From: Priapulus caudatus
Taxonomy: Eukaryota > Priapulida > Priapulimorpha > Priapulimorphida > Priapulidae
Length of the DNA: 27,790 nucleotides
NCBI RefSeq assembly: GCF_000485595.1
Contig: NW_014577382.1
Span: 144,744 to 172,533, forward strand
Reading direction: 5' to 3'
The notes beneath the pieces are model-generated. The model ran no database searches. It saw only the letters and a program-made list of their open reading frames with translations, and had not been told where the DNA came from. This document shows, one piece after another, positions 9,641 to 19,559 of the stretch (the first letter of the stretch is position 1; each line of letters starts with the position of its first letter). The position numbers were made by a program, and so were the translations under genes.

Positions 9641-9998
9641 CTTAGAACGGTGCAAATCTACTTTAGGCACCTTAGGTATCACGAAGTGATGCACAGATTT
9701 CTGTGTATCATCAACTGAAGCACAGACTTTCTGTATATCAAGGAATGATGCAAAAACCCTAACCCTAACCAGTAACCCTAACCCTAACCCTAACCTTAAC
9801 ACACTTCGTTATACCTAAGGTTATACTTTATTACTTAGGGTTAGGGTTATGGTTTTTGCATCATTCCTTGATATACGGAAAGTCTGTGCATCAGTTGATG
9901 ATACACAGAAATCTGTGCATCAGTTGATGATACACAGAAATCTGTGCATCACTTCGTGATACCTAAGGTGCCTAAAGTGGATTTGCGCCCCTTAGAAC
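9641..9998. mobile_element. Foldback element T2 with head-to-head telomere repeats
   Basis: Inverted-repeat arms of about 120 bp. Left-arm blocks actttaggcaccttaggtat, cacgaagtgatgcacaga, tgtgtatcatcaactga and atatcaaggaatgatgcaaa all reappear in reverse complement on the right. The right arm carries one additional 29-bp unit (gtgcatcagttgatgataca continuing cagaaatct). The arms end in telomere repeats facing each other, CCCTAA on the left and TTAGGG on the right, around a short AT-rich loop. No coding potential. It sits inside the intron of the isochorismatase-domain gene. Confidence 0.85.
9757..9851. repeat. CCCTAA and TTAGGG arrays at the centre of T2
   Basis: About six to seven CCCTAA units (with small interruptions) at 9757-9800 and about two TTAGGG units at 9836-9849, in opposite orientation across the loop. 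This order (CCCTAA then TTAGGG) is the reverse of that expected from an end-to-end telomere fusion. Confidence 0.9.
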
Positions 9999-10235
9999 TT
10001 AGAAGCCATAGCTAGGGTAAAGTTTGAGCAAAATAAGGTATTAATTGCATAAAATCAATAGCTCACCAACAAGTGCTGCAGTGGCCACCCGGTAAACTAA
10101 TAGGAATTTTAAATGAATTTTAGCCGGTCTAAAAGAGGTTGTGGACCATCAGTCATTCAGTGTCCTGAAAATCGGTGGTGTACCTGTATATATTATATAT
10201 ATACCTATGTCACTCTCTTTCAATTCCAACTTCAG

Positions 10236-10565
10236 GTGGTTGAACACATGAAGAAGATGCCCGACCTGAAGTCTATCATACTGTGCGGCATCGAGACGCA
10301 CGTCTGCATTCAGAACACGGCCCTCGACCTCCTGGAGCGCGGCTACGACGTGCACGTCGTCGCCGACGCCTGCTCCTCGCGCAGCATGGTCGACCGCATG
10401 TTCGCACTGCAGCGGGTGCGCGACGCCGGAGCGTTTCTGACGACGAGCGAGAGCGCGCTGCTCGGCCTCGTCTGCGACGCGGCCCACCCGAAGTTCAGAG
10501 AGGTGCAGCGGCTGATATGGGAGCAGGCCCCCGATAGCGATCTTCTGCCTAATATGCCCAAGTGA
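10236..10565 (+). CDS. Isochorismatase-domain protein, exon 2 (terminal)
   Basis: Residues 90-198 and the TGA stop. It continues exon 1 in phase 0 after the acceptor ttcag. The motif LCGIETHVC carries the nucleophile cysteine (C113), completing the Asp20-Lys80-Cys113 triad. [20 protein letters not shown] and [12 protein letters not shown] are hallmark ISOC segments, as is [11 protein letters not shown] near the C-terminus. Total length of 198 residues fits ISOC2-type proteins (about 200). Almost every codon ends in G or C, a sharp contrast with exon 1 and with the flanking intron. The C-terminal NMPK-stop segment is partly duplicated about 400 bp downstream. The choice between ISOC1 and ISOC2 is not settled from sequence alone. 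Confidence 0.92.
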   Translation: MVEHMKKMPDLKSIILCGIETHVCIQNTALDLLERGYDVHVVADACSSRSMVDRMFALQRVRDAGAFLTTSESALLGLVCDAAHPKFREVQRLIWEQAPDSDLLPNMPK

Positions 10566-10585
10566 TTTGGTGTATAATACGTACA

Positions 10586-10902
10586 CAGGGGTAGAAATTA
10601 ACTTTTGAACACGGGAGTCCACAGCAAAATGGAGGAGTCTGCAGTCTGAAGTTCAAAATTAAAGATATTAACAATAACGCATGTGCTTATTTTTAAGATT
10701 CATGCGGTTGCACGTTGTCCAAATTTTCTTTGGACATTAGCTGAAAAAATACGGTAATTCCGCGAGGCCGTGCTCTGGAACGAACTAGTTAGTATGGCAG
10801 AATTTTCAGGGAGTCACACGGACTCCTGCATATGTCAAATCAGGGAGTCCGACAGTACATCGGGAGTATTTGACTCCGGACTCACGTTAATTTCGCACCC
10901 TG
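10586..10902. mobile_element. hAT-like MITE in the 3' region
   Basis: The left end CAGGGGTAGAAATTAAC and right end GTTAATTTCGCACCCTG are inverted repeats with CAG...CTG termini typical of hAT elements. CGTAC is found on both sides as a possible short target duplication. The body carries repeated gggagtc/gactcc motifs and no transposase. It begins about 20 bp after the stop codon, so it probably forms much of the 3' UTR or terminator region; ATTAAA at 10658-10663 inside it is a possible poly(A) signal. Confidence 0.7.
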
Positions 10903-10945
10903 CGTACGGCGCACCTGTCAGATTGCCATGGTATTCTGTAGTTCT

Positions 10946-10979
10946 GTCAAATATGCCCAAGTGATTTTGTATATAACAC
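10946..10979 (+). repeat. Duplicate of the gene's stop-codon region
   Basis: aatatgcccaagtgattt plus following GTATAA-like bases repeats the end of the coding exon (10551-10568), including the codons for NMPK and the stop. The two copies flank the hAT-like element, so this copy may be a duplicated remnant of the original 3' end. Confidence 0.75.
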
Positions 10980-11056
10980 AGCATACCCTCCGAGTCCTGT
11001 CGTGTGAAGAAGAGGCCTAGACGGCCTCTACGGGGCGCAGCTCTACTTGGGCTGAG

Positions 11057-11328
11057 AGGGTCTATGTCCCCCGGGGTACTGCCGGAACGTACCCTAGGTA
11101 ACGGTCGGTATACCGGAACGTACCCTGGTACTATCTAATATGCCGGACCGTACCTCGCCTACTTCACTAACGAGTCTAGGGACTCGCCTATGCCTACTCC
11201 CTAACCCTAACCCCAACCCTAACCCTAATCTTAACCCTAACCATATCAAATAGTGACCAGGGTATGTTCCGGTATACCGGACCGTACCCAGGGTACGTTC
11301 CGGCAGTACCCTGGGGGACATAGACCCT
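11057..11328. mobile_element. TIR element T3 with CCCTAA array
   Basis: About 272 bp. AGGGTCTATGTCCCCC at the left end is mirrored by GGGGGACATAGACCCT at the right. The arms continue with gtactgccggaacgtaccct and the 12-bp palindrome CCGGTATACCGG, for a total of about 85 bp. The interior contains a telomere-type array in CCCTAA orientation. It is the same family as T4 at 18.25 kb. The 12-bp direct repeat agctctacttgg flanks it at 11039-11050 and 11332-11343. No coding potential. Confidence 0.85.
11199..11243 (-). repeat. Interstitial telomere-type array in T3
   Basis: About seven CCCTAA units on the + strand, with CCCCAA and TCTTAA variants, placed asymmetrically between the arms of T3. Confidence 0.9.
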
Positions 11329-13158
11329 ATGAGCTCTACTTGGAGTGCCAAGGTATATGTAGTTGATTTAGCCGTGGTATTTAAAAAAAAAAAAAGCTGA
11401 TGTGTTAGAGGACGAGTTGAAATAGTGTGATACACGCATGTGGTAGATTGCCCCGATGTGTTGGCAAGATAAGAGGCTCTTGCACTGTTATGACTTTCTA
11501 CGTTTTTAATTATGGCTGGTCTTGAGACCAATATGGAATGTCTGTATGCTGCTCATAACAGTTATTTTCTTTCACCTAGTAATCTTAAATATACATTGAT
11601 GCTTGCTCAAAGGAAGGTAATCGACCTTACAATTGCATAGTTTAGTATCTCATAGCATACATGTATAGTATACTCAGTATCTCTAATTACTACAGGCTCT
11701 ATATTTTTACTTCTCTACTCTTATTTGGCATAAGGGCCTAATCATACCTTGTAAGATATTGTGAGCTGATGCCCAGATAGCCCACTCCCAAAGAGGCTGG
11801 TGAAGGCAAATTACACTTTGCAGGCAAACCTCTGTCCTTTTCCACCACACAAATGTGCAACTACATTTGCGTGCAAATACCTAACAATTTGTACGCAGAA
11901 TAAAGAATGGGCTGGCGGCCTGTACTCGTTCAGGGCTCTTCTGGGGAAGCTTACAGGAGCTTCTCTCATCCATGTAGCTATTGACATGGTGGATTCCCTT
12001 TTACATGTGTCTGCACATTTTGGGGGCACGTATTTGCACGTTTCTTGATCTGCCCCTGTAACACCTACCAGGTGATGAAAATAACTGTAAACGAATATTC
12101 ACACCGTCAGTCTGGGTTAAAGTAAGACTACCAGCATTTCCTCTTTTATGCATGCGTTTTATGATTGAGATTGGAAAGCAGGAAGTAGTGTGAGAAAGGT
12201 CAGCCTAATAGTCACTGTGATGCAGAATATGGGTAAACTAGTCTTTGTGGCAGAAAAATTTGATAGTCTAAGATGTGGATGAATGTAAGAGGTGAGTCTG
12301 CACTACAGCATAACATGTTTGTTATATCACTTAATTCTCAGGGAGTTCTTCGACAGCATTTGCTCTGCATTAGGAGGTCAGTGGCAACCTAGTATAGCCT
12401 GAACATAGACGACAGTGAACGAGGCATAAAGGTATAATATACCTGTCTTAGTATAAAGATTCGTGGTGACCTTATTATGCCAGTAAAAGCTAGGTAATGT
12501 TATGGATGTATGCATTGCTATGTGTGCTTTATCAGGGTTGGTTGTGTCAGCTTGTTTCCATTGTGGTGGATAATTTAGCTGGCTCTGTCAGACGGCCATA
12601 GTGTTTGGGGAGTTAGAAAAGCAAACTAATTTGTATTAGTACAAAGCAGTATATTTTGTAATTGTTTTTATAACTACTACACAGTAGATCATGAATACAA
12701 ATTAAGAATATAACGAAATGTATAGCATACCTGTTGTGGTTATTGTTGCTGGTGTATAAATATAATGCCTGGTAGTTTGTTTAAATTTTCAGAAATAATG
12801 CATTCTGGACATTAATTAACTCAGCAATGGCATAGACTGAATGTGATATGCACTAATGAACATAAAGTTTAGCATATAACAACCTACTATGTAATAAATA
12901 ATAGGCCTACGCTTAAATTTCCTGCAAACATTTATTGAGCTTTCAAAAATGTAACAGCTGCAACATATATACATGTAAAGTTAAATCGTGTACAATGTAA
13001 GTGGCCATCTAACCTGATGCTATCACCACTAGCAGAAACTGCTAGCAGACATTTACCAACATTATGATCGAGTTGTCAGGAATATAGTGACGATTCTAGC
13101 GCATCACGAACAAGCATTCGGGGCACCGATTCAACAAACTACTGCAGTTAAATTTTCT

Positions 13159-13182
13159 AAAGACCACACATATGTGGTCTTT
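13159..13182. repeat. Short perfect hairpin
   Basis: AAAGACCACA and TGTGGTCTTT form a 10-bp perfect stem with a four-base loop (CATA). It is too short for a pre-miRNA and has no T tract that would suggest a terminator. Function unknown. Confidence 0.7.
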
Positions 13183-15256
13183 ACGTGAACACTTTCCCTA
13201 CTGGTGGTAAAATAGGTTAAAACTCACATAACTAAACATACGATGGAGACGTTTGCACTTGTGACTGGCCAGCTCGCTACCGGAGCTGGCCGAAAAATAC
13301 ACGAGAGTACCTCGCTCAGAGACTAGACGCGGCGTACCATAGCTACCTAGGAGGGTGAAACGACAGGGACTGCACAAACACCAAGACTTCGAACTACGGC
13401 GTTCTTCCAGATCATGCCTGTCACTGATACTTAGCACTACGTGGTTAGTGCGATTCACGACTTAGCTCTGTAGCTAGGTAGACCCTTGGTGAAAATCGCT
13501 GGAAACCACTGCCAGCATTTGCAGTCAAGGTGGCCGACCGAATGGGGGGAGGGGTAATGGAGACTAGTACACCCTCGCATCAGGCAAGCGGTCAACAAGC
13601 GCAGTCAGTACACAAATATCTCCGAAAGAAGACTAGCGCAAGAACGATCTGGACGGTTCGTCTGTACTAGATTTTAACAAATAACGACAGGCAGCACAAT
13701 GAGCGCTATACACGGGATATGGAATCTGATCAACGTTTTGACAGTTGCCACAGACACCGACGCACAGTGCATCGGCTATTAGAGTTCTCTACATATCAGC
13801 AACCGTATTGAAAAAAAATATGCGCAAAGTATTTGCGAAGCACACACGTCCCTTTACTTGAATAGCTCTTTCTTTGGAATAACTCTAGACTGGATATCTA
13901 TTACTATTCACATAGGCAGTAATTATCAAGTTAATTTACTAAAAGTAACATATTGTTTAAGAAGAGTATAGAACCATGGTTCGAGGACAATAAAATATAG
14001 CACTCATTGCAGCGCAATCAACATTTCTAGATTATATCAGAAATGGACGGAACGGATTTCCACAAATACACAATTAATGCATGTCGTACAAACAGTAACT
14101 ATACACAACTGCTACAGAGAAAACGGATGCGAACGAACGTGTCTAGTTATTGTGGCATGTATAGGCCTAATCTAGACACTATTTAGTATCTAGTAATATC
14201 TGAATAGGCAAACCCCGAAGCCAACTCGTTTTTCGTTTACTCAAAATATAACTTACTATTACGAAAGTCGCCGCGCAAGTTCAATAGCCTGAAAGTTTCA
14301 ATAATATCTGACCACGAATATGTGGTAAACCTGAACAAGAACAATAGTGGACGGTTTTCATTACACTGACATAAATCACCTTTCCATCGCTAAAACCTGA
14401 ACAGAATGGACGGCAAATAGATTTGACAAGTTTTGATCATATTATATAGCTTTTCATGACCCAACATATCCACAGCATATCAACATATCAACATATTCCA
14501 CGCGAAGATGGGAGAAACAACTAATATCTGGAATCTGAACACGCGCTGCCGAGTTAATCACAATCCAACCCATCGACTTCGCTATGACATTACTAAGAGA
14601 GCAAACCTTGACGCAGAATAGTCAGTCCTCATTTTACTGACGCCAATACGTCAGGAAACCAACCAGACTAGAAAAATAACATCTCATCTAAGACGGGTGA
14701 CGAACGGTGACAGCGAGAGTCGTGCCTCGTTCTTTTATACACTCGACACCACAGGTTCTATATACTCACATGTGCCTTCCCTACACGGCCATCCAGACAA
14801 CTGGATTGGTCATTCATTTTTAGTGCGCTTGTAATCTTACAAGTCCGTCAATGCCACTACGAACATACGTGAATGTTCATCAAACTAAGATAACACGCCT
14901 CTGTAACGTGTTGTTGGCTCGGAAAATGACTCTATACATTATACACGCTACTCAACACTCGTAAATAGCTGATACACCACTGCTCTTCCACAAGCTAATG
15001 CCAGCAATTCGATAGGCGGCGAAGAATGTACGAACAAAATCTTCGTCAGCTATGCAGTGCCTATAACAGCCATGTGATAGATGATCACGCGTGAGGAAAG
15101 CACAAGCAACGTTTACTACATCGAATAGGCTGAAGGCCTCTTCAAAAAACAGACTAGTTCATCGTTTAGACTTCGATAATTCCTATCATGCATTCACCAG
15201 GGACAAGTGAACATAGTAGCAACACGACATGGCCTGCACTTGCATGCACTAACACC

Positions 15257-15290
15257 ATGAACCTATGTATATACATATACAGGTTCATGC
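15257..15290. repeat. Short hairpin
   Basis: CATGAACCT and AGGTTCATG are 9-bp perfect arms, and the internal tgtatatacatata extends the pairing with one or two mismatches. It is shorter than a typical animal pre-miRNA hairpin. Function unknown. Confidence 0.6.
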
Positions 15291-16426
15291 TAAGACTAGT
15301 CCTTCACAAAAAAATGAGAAGCATTTTCTTTCTTAAAAACTTATAACATCGTGATTGTAACACATAACTAAAATTGTGGAGAACAAGATGGTAAACCGTT
15401 TCAAATTCTATTTAGTTGCTATATATATTGCACAAGAAATGTAGAGCATTTTTACAGTTGACAAATTGCTGAAAAAATTCAGAGGGTTTATATCTTTTAT
15501 AGTTGCCATACAAAATTGCAACAAAACCGGCAGAGCTGAGCAAATTCATCGGATATCAATGAGATAACACAGTAAAAGCACAACTTCTCTGCAGTGACTA
15601 GCAGTAATGAAAACGTCTTACGCTACAGCAAGATAATGGGCCAGTAGGCCTATAGACCTCAGCACTACACAACTGCTGTAACAATACAATCGAAAGAACG
15701 TTAGGTAAAATTACTAGAATAAGCCACGTTTACAGGCAACTAGTAGTTTAATTCATAACTCGTATATACCATGGACGGCGGGTTATATTGTATTGCACAC
15801 GTATACACATTGGACGTATTGCACACTTATATATATATATATATATATTTATAAATAGGCTAATAATTATGATAATAAAATATATTTTGTGTGCACATTA
15901 GCAACGTGTGCTATATTGAAGCAAGCTGTTATTACATCAGAAATTGCTTCACACTCTGTTAGCCTGAGTGTTAATAAATTGCTGAGCATAATGCTATACA
16001 ACATGTACAAGTCACGCACACTCGCACGTACACGCACGCACGCGCGCACACACACACCAAACACTCATCTGTACGTGCAGTCTATTGTCACAATGACAGC
16101 ATTCCTGGTCCTTCTCAATTTCTTCTTCCATCGTTGAGCCACCTTTGACTTAACACGCATTAGCAGTATGGGAACAGCCACTATTCTTCACTACATGCTC
16201 CTGTGTTTGCGTCAGAATCAGAAGCTCCCAACAAGTCCTCGTTCATATTCAGCACTCGTACAGAAAGCTGCAATTCAGTCCTCCGTATCGCAAAAACAAC
16301 ACATTAAATCAGGGCGCATCTACTTCTGCATTCTTGTCGGAATCGTGAATGCTTCGTCGGACTCACTCACGCTCGTGTTCACTGCAGGAACCTGGCCGCC
16401 ACAACAACAACTTCAACACTCTCGCC

Positions 16427-16620
16427 CGGGGAGAGTAGCGAACATTGGAACTTCTTATGTTTCAACTTCATGCAGCAAACGTTGGCCACCTACGTTGGCA
16501 AGCTCTTGTGTTTAATGTCAGCCTGCTTGGCTCCGGGGAGAGTAGCGTACGTTGTTAGCCACCTACCGGAGCATTTTCATGAGCAAGCTCTTGTGTTTAA
16601 TGTCTGCCTGCTCGACCAGC
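16427..16620 (-). repeat. Tandem duplication of the TOGARAM coding end
   Basis: The block beginning cggggagagtagcg and ending in gcaagctcttgtgtttaatg occurs at 16427-16532. It recurs from 16533 into the true terminal exon, where gagcaagctcttgtgttt encodes KHKSLL on the - strand. The downstream copy is therefore a partial, degraded duplicate of the last codons lying in the 3' flank. Confidence 0.7.
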
Positions 16621-16783
16621 GGCTGCCCCATCACGGAGTACATCTGCACGGCCAGCTCCTGCGCCGCGGAACGTAGCTCCGCGTTGCCGCTAACGCTGGC
16701 TTCTTCGAGAAGTGACCAGAGCACGGGCAGCGTGTGTCGCACCACCTGACTCTGCTTGTGTGGCCACAGTTCCACAGACACGA
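16563..16783 (-). CDS. TOGARAM-like protein, terminal exon
   Basis: Last coding exon of a TOGARAM/Crescerin-type gene. The - strand acceptor tcttgcag precedes TCGTGTCTGTGG, and the single G left by the preceding exon makes a Val codon, so the phase fits. The segment ELWPHKQSQVVRHTLPVLW, then LRSAAQELAVQMYSVMGQ and a C-terminal KHKSLLMKMLR before TAG, matches the end of the fourth TOG domain of TOGARAM1 in order and length. These proteins bind tubulin through TOG (HEAT-repeat) arrays and regulate axonemal microtubule length in cilia. The frame is open throughout. Codons are GC-rich. Confidence 0.85.
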
Positions 16784-17677
16784 CTGCAAGAGAGTGTGGG
16801 GTTAGTGACCCAGTGCTGGTGTTTAAGATGGGTTAAGCTGGGCATAAGTGGGGTTAGTGACCCAGTGATTCTTAAGCTGGTGAATCGTTCACACGAGGGT
16901 GAATGAAATTATTTAGGGGTGAAGAAAAATGGGTGAAAAACATAAGGGAAATTTAATCACGGGTGAATGAAGTTTTGTGATAAAGACTTGAGGGTGAATG
17001 ACACTGAAATAGTTTAAGGAACTGGCATTAGTCCATGGCTGGTGTTTAAAGCCTATGCAAACCCCCAAAAAATACGTATGTTAAACCTAGTAATGTGTAG
17101 CTATGTTATTTCTCAACTATGTGCATTGGTAAAAAAAAATTCTTAAATACTCTATTTTAACGTATTTTAACGTATTTTTAACGCGATTTTGTAAATGAAC
17201 AATGTGAGAAACATAGTTTCTAGTGTGACGTAGTTTCGGGAAATCATTTCTCGAAACACGAGTCAGCTCATTGGGTTCGCATAGGGTTTAACGGCTTCAC
17301 AACAGATGGCATAACGGCTGGATGCAACTGAAGGAACTCTATGTCTATTCGAATATCCATGGGAAATTCACGTATGACATGACAGGACATCGGAATTAGA
17401 CGTAACATGTATATGTACAGTCACTGATTACTCCCTACCCCTCCCTACCCATAGATTGTAGATAAAAGCCGATAAGCCGATAAATGTGAATTTACACCAT
17501 ATATTAATATTATTATATGATATATGTATACATATATATTATGTATATATATATATGATACATGTATCATATATATTATATCATGATATTATTACCCATC
17601 GATTATGCACTCTAATGAAAAATTTATAATAGCATTATAAATACATTTGCACAGTGTAAGGACTAAGTGATACATAC
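16784..17677 (-). other. Last intron of the TOGARAM-like gene
   Basis: 894-bp intron. It holds a duplicated block (gtggggttagtgacccagtg at about 16797 and 16850), repeated gggtgaa(tg) motifs at 16890-17000 and an AT-rich palindromic tract at 17500-17590 (including gatacatgtatc). No extra exon was found. Confidence 0.7.
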
Positions 17678-17764
17678 CAGATAGTCGCCTCACAATATCA
17701 GGCTTGCCCTTCATATTTCCAAACTGAGCTTGATTGGCAAACTGAGGCAGCAGTACTGCATAAT
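17678..17764 (-). CDS. TOGARAM-like protein, penultimate exon
   Basis: 87-bp exon between the acceptor tttatag and the donor CTG|GTATGT. It reads YAVLLPQFANQAQFGNMKGK followed by PDIVRRLS, corresponding to the segment of TOG4 just before the last helices in TOGARAM1. It starts with two bases of a split codon and ends with one, matching its neighbours (G+TC at its 3' side). The frame is intact and the codons are AT-rich, unlike the GC-rich exons on either side. Confidence 0.85.
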
Positions 17765-17940
17765 CTATAAAATTACAAACAGAAAAGAGAGAATAAGTAT
17801 GATCGTAAATATACACACAGAGCAACTAGTGCTGCTCATATTTTACAATGGTATTCTTAGTAAAAAACTTCAGGAAATGTAAATTATGACAAAAATAGAC
17901 CGCATTGTTGCATTCTAAATTGAATTCGAAATGTCAAGCT

Positions 17941-18006
17941 CTTATATACAAGTATATGTATTTATTATTATTATTATTATTAATACTACTACTACTACTA
18001 CTACTA
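17941..18006. repeat. ATT and ACT trinucleotide repeats
   Basis: About six ATT triplets run directly into about eight ACT triplets. Intronic microsatellite in the TOGARAM-like gene. Confidence 0.9.
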
Positions 18007-18253
18007 CCAATTTAGTACACGCACTTTAACCCTAGCATTTGCTCAGGCAGAGCTCAGTTTAACCTACACGGCATGACACGCTATCAGCCGAATTCGTCTG
18101 CATCGGAAAACGCAAAACTCCGAGTGACGGACAATGTCGGAAAGGAATACTCACCGCACAAGGATAGTTTGGTACCCCCAGCAAACGTGTTTTCGCACAC
18201 ACGCTAAACTAATCCCCCGGGGGTGGTTAAACTTGGCTTGTGCTAACGCTGAT

Positions 18254-18545
18254 AGGGTCTATGTCTCCCTGGGTACTGCCGGAATGTACCCTGAAAACGG
18301 TCCGGTATACCGGAACGTACCCTGGTAACTATCTGATATGGTTAGGGTTAGGGTTAGGGTTAGGGTTAGGGTTAGGGTTAGGTTAGGGTTAGGGTTAGGG
18401 TTAGGGAGTAGGCGTATGGCAACTCCCTAGACTCGTTAGTGGAGTAGGCGAGGTACGGTCGGCATATTAGATAGTACCAGGGTACGTTCCGGTATATCGA
18501 ACCGTACCAGGGGTACCCTCGATAGTACCTGGGGACATAGACCCT
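18254..18545. mobile_element. TIR element T4 with TTAGGG array (T3 family)
   Basis: About 292 bp. It starts AGGGTCTATGTC and ends GGGACATAGACCCT, with arm blocks ggtataccggaacgtaccct and accagggtacgttccggtat shared with T3. The telomere-type array sits near the left arm in TTAGGG orientation, followed by gtaggcgtatggc and a second symmetrical stretch. No coding potential. It lies in an intron of the TOGARAM-like gene about 60 bp from the exon at 18604. Confidence 0.85.
18341..18407 (+). repeat. Interstitial TTAGGG array in T4
   Basis: About eleven TTAGGG units with one shortened unit (TTAGG). It is the longest telomere-type array in the window and lies inside T4. Confidence 0.95.
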
Positions 18546-18603
18546 CTCAGCTAAACTAATCGCCCCGGGGGTGGCTAGGCTAAACTAGGCTTGTGCTAAC
18601 AAC

Positions 18604-18824
18604 TCAGCGCGAGGTAGCTCATCATGAGATCGAGAACCTCTACGGACGTGCTCACGATCTCCTTGTTCTTCGACGCCATGCTGCTGGTGAGCGCGGCATG
18701 CATGACGCGACCACGGGATCGAGCGCCTTGCGATGATCGCACCATGTCGCGCATCGTCCTGCAGGGCGAGCAGGTTCACCTTGCTGTTCGTGTCCGTCAG
18801 CCGCAGGACCAACCTTGCGAATAT
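18604..18824 (-). pseudogene. TOGARAM-like exon (TOG4 middle), frameshifted as assembled
   Basis: After the acceptor ctccggcag the - strand reads IFARLVLRLTDTNSKVNLLA, the diagnostic TOG intra-HEAT segment of TOG4. The expected protein then jumps frame. MRDMVR, LDPVVASCMP and finally LTSSMASKNKEIVSTSVEV with LDLMMSYL are each readable but lie in shifted frames, implying about three single-base indels within 221 bp. The donor is weak (CTGA|GTTGTT) and would leave one base, which fits the next exon. The exon is real by homology. The indels are either sequence errors or decay; because three occur close together and the neighbouring exons are also shifted, I favour error. Confidence 0.7.
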
Positions 18825-18829
18825 CTGCC

Positions 18830-19559
18830 GGAGAGGAACGCGTCGATATATGCGTCAGATGTGAAGTTTACGCGCGAAGTGGCGATTGCGTTACCGTATG
18901 CGACGACATCCGTTATTGCGTGTGCGTGACATCGTTATCCAGTGGCTAACTGAATGTGATTTCTTCGGGGCAGGAGGGCGTTTCTGAGCTTCTTGTAGCC
19001 TTGTCGTTACTCGACAGTGTTCCCTATACAGTGGGGAGATTATAATGCAGGCAGTCGTTTCTAAGAATGGACATCCAGGAGGTGTACAAATGCTTGGTAA
19101 ACACATTCTGAACGTCGACACAATATAACCCAGCCCATAACGTAGTCCATGAAAAAACATAATAAATGGAAGCATAAGATAAGAAAAAACTACACTCATT
19201 GTCAGAAACATGCAGAGAATCGTAAATGAAGATCGCATGTCTAGGATGTCATAACTTTTGACACACCGTTGTCGTTGATCCCTGGACAACAGGCCAGTAT
19301 TTTAACCGAGCCGCACGCATTACTGCTACGTGGTCGGCCAGGGGCAGACGTTGAGAAACTATACTCATTGTCAGAAACACGCTCAAAGTTACGACATCGC
19401 ACGTCTAGGATATCATGACTTTGACGCCTAAAGCATTATGATCTCTGACCAGTATGGCCGGAGTCATCACAGGCCCCTGTATTTACACGCAGCCACTCGC
19501 GCATGTGTCAACCAGCGACAGACATCGCCGCGAACGCTGTCATATCTTGTCACATCTCT
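18830..19559. other. Intron with a partial direct repeat
   Basis: Non-coding. The block beginning cattgtcagaaaca and ending gtctaggat(a/g)tcat occurs near 19198-19258 and again near 19367-19425, about 170 bp apart, with divergence in the middle. No exon was recognised. Confidence 0.55.

Larger units (their letters stand above)
9354..10235 (+). other. Intron of the isochorismatase-domain gene
   Basis: 882-bp phase-0 intron bounded by GTACCG and a pyrimidine-rich acceptor, ttccaacttcag. It contains a perfect-armed hairpin (9495-9535) and the large foldback element with telomere repeats (9641-9998), so a big part of the intron is inserted DNA. Confidence 0.85.
11344..16400. other. 5-kb stretch with no recognised gene
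   Basis: I see no gene that I can support on either strand. Contents are an A13 run at 11387, two hairpins described separately, an (AT)n tract at 15828-15848 and a CACGCA-rich tract at 16015-16060. The open frames are short and unlike known proteins. The part next to 16.5 kb is downstream of the - strand TOGARAM-like gene and may include its 3' UTR. Confidence 0.5.
18203..18600. repeat. ~45-bp direct repeats flanking T4
   Basis: gctaaactaat, cccccgggggtgg and ggcttgtgctaac occur in this order at 18203-18247. They occur again at 18550-18600, with a small insertion in the second copy. The two copies bracket element T4. The right copy ends four bases from the 3' end of a TOGARAM exon, so the intron begins inside repeat DNA. 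Confidence 0.8.

Noticed and set aside
18341-18407. A true telomere or a chromosome-fusion scar
   Set aside because: Only about eleven units, unique sequence continues on both sides, and the array is enclosed by inverted-repeat arms that also occur at 11.06-11.33 kb.
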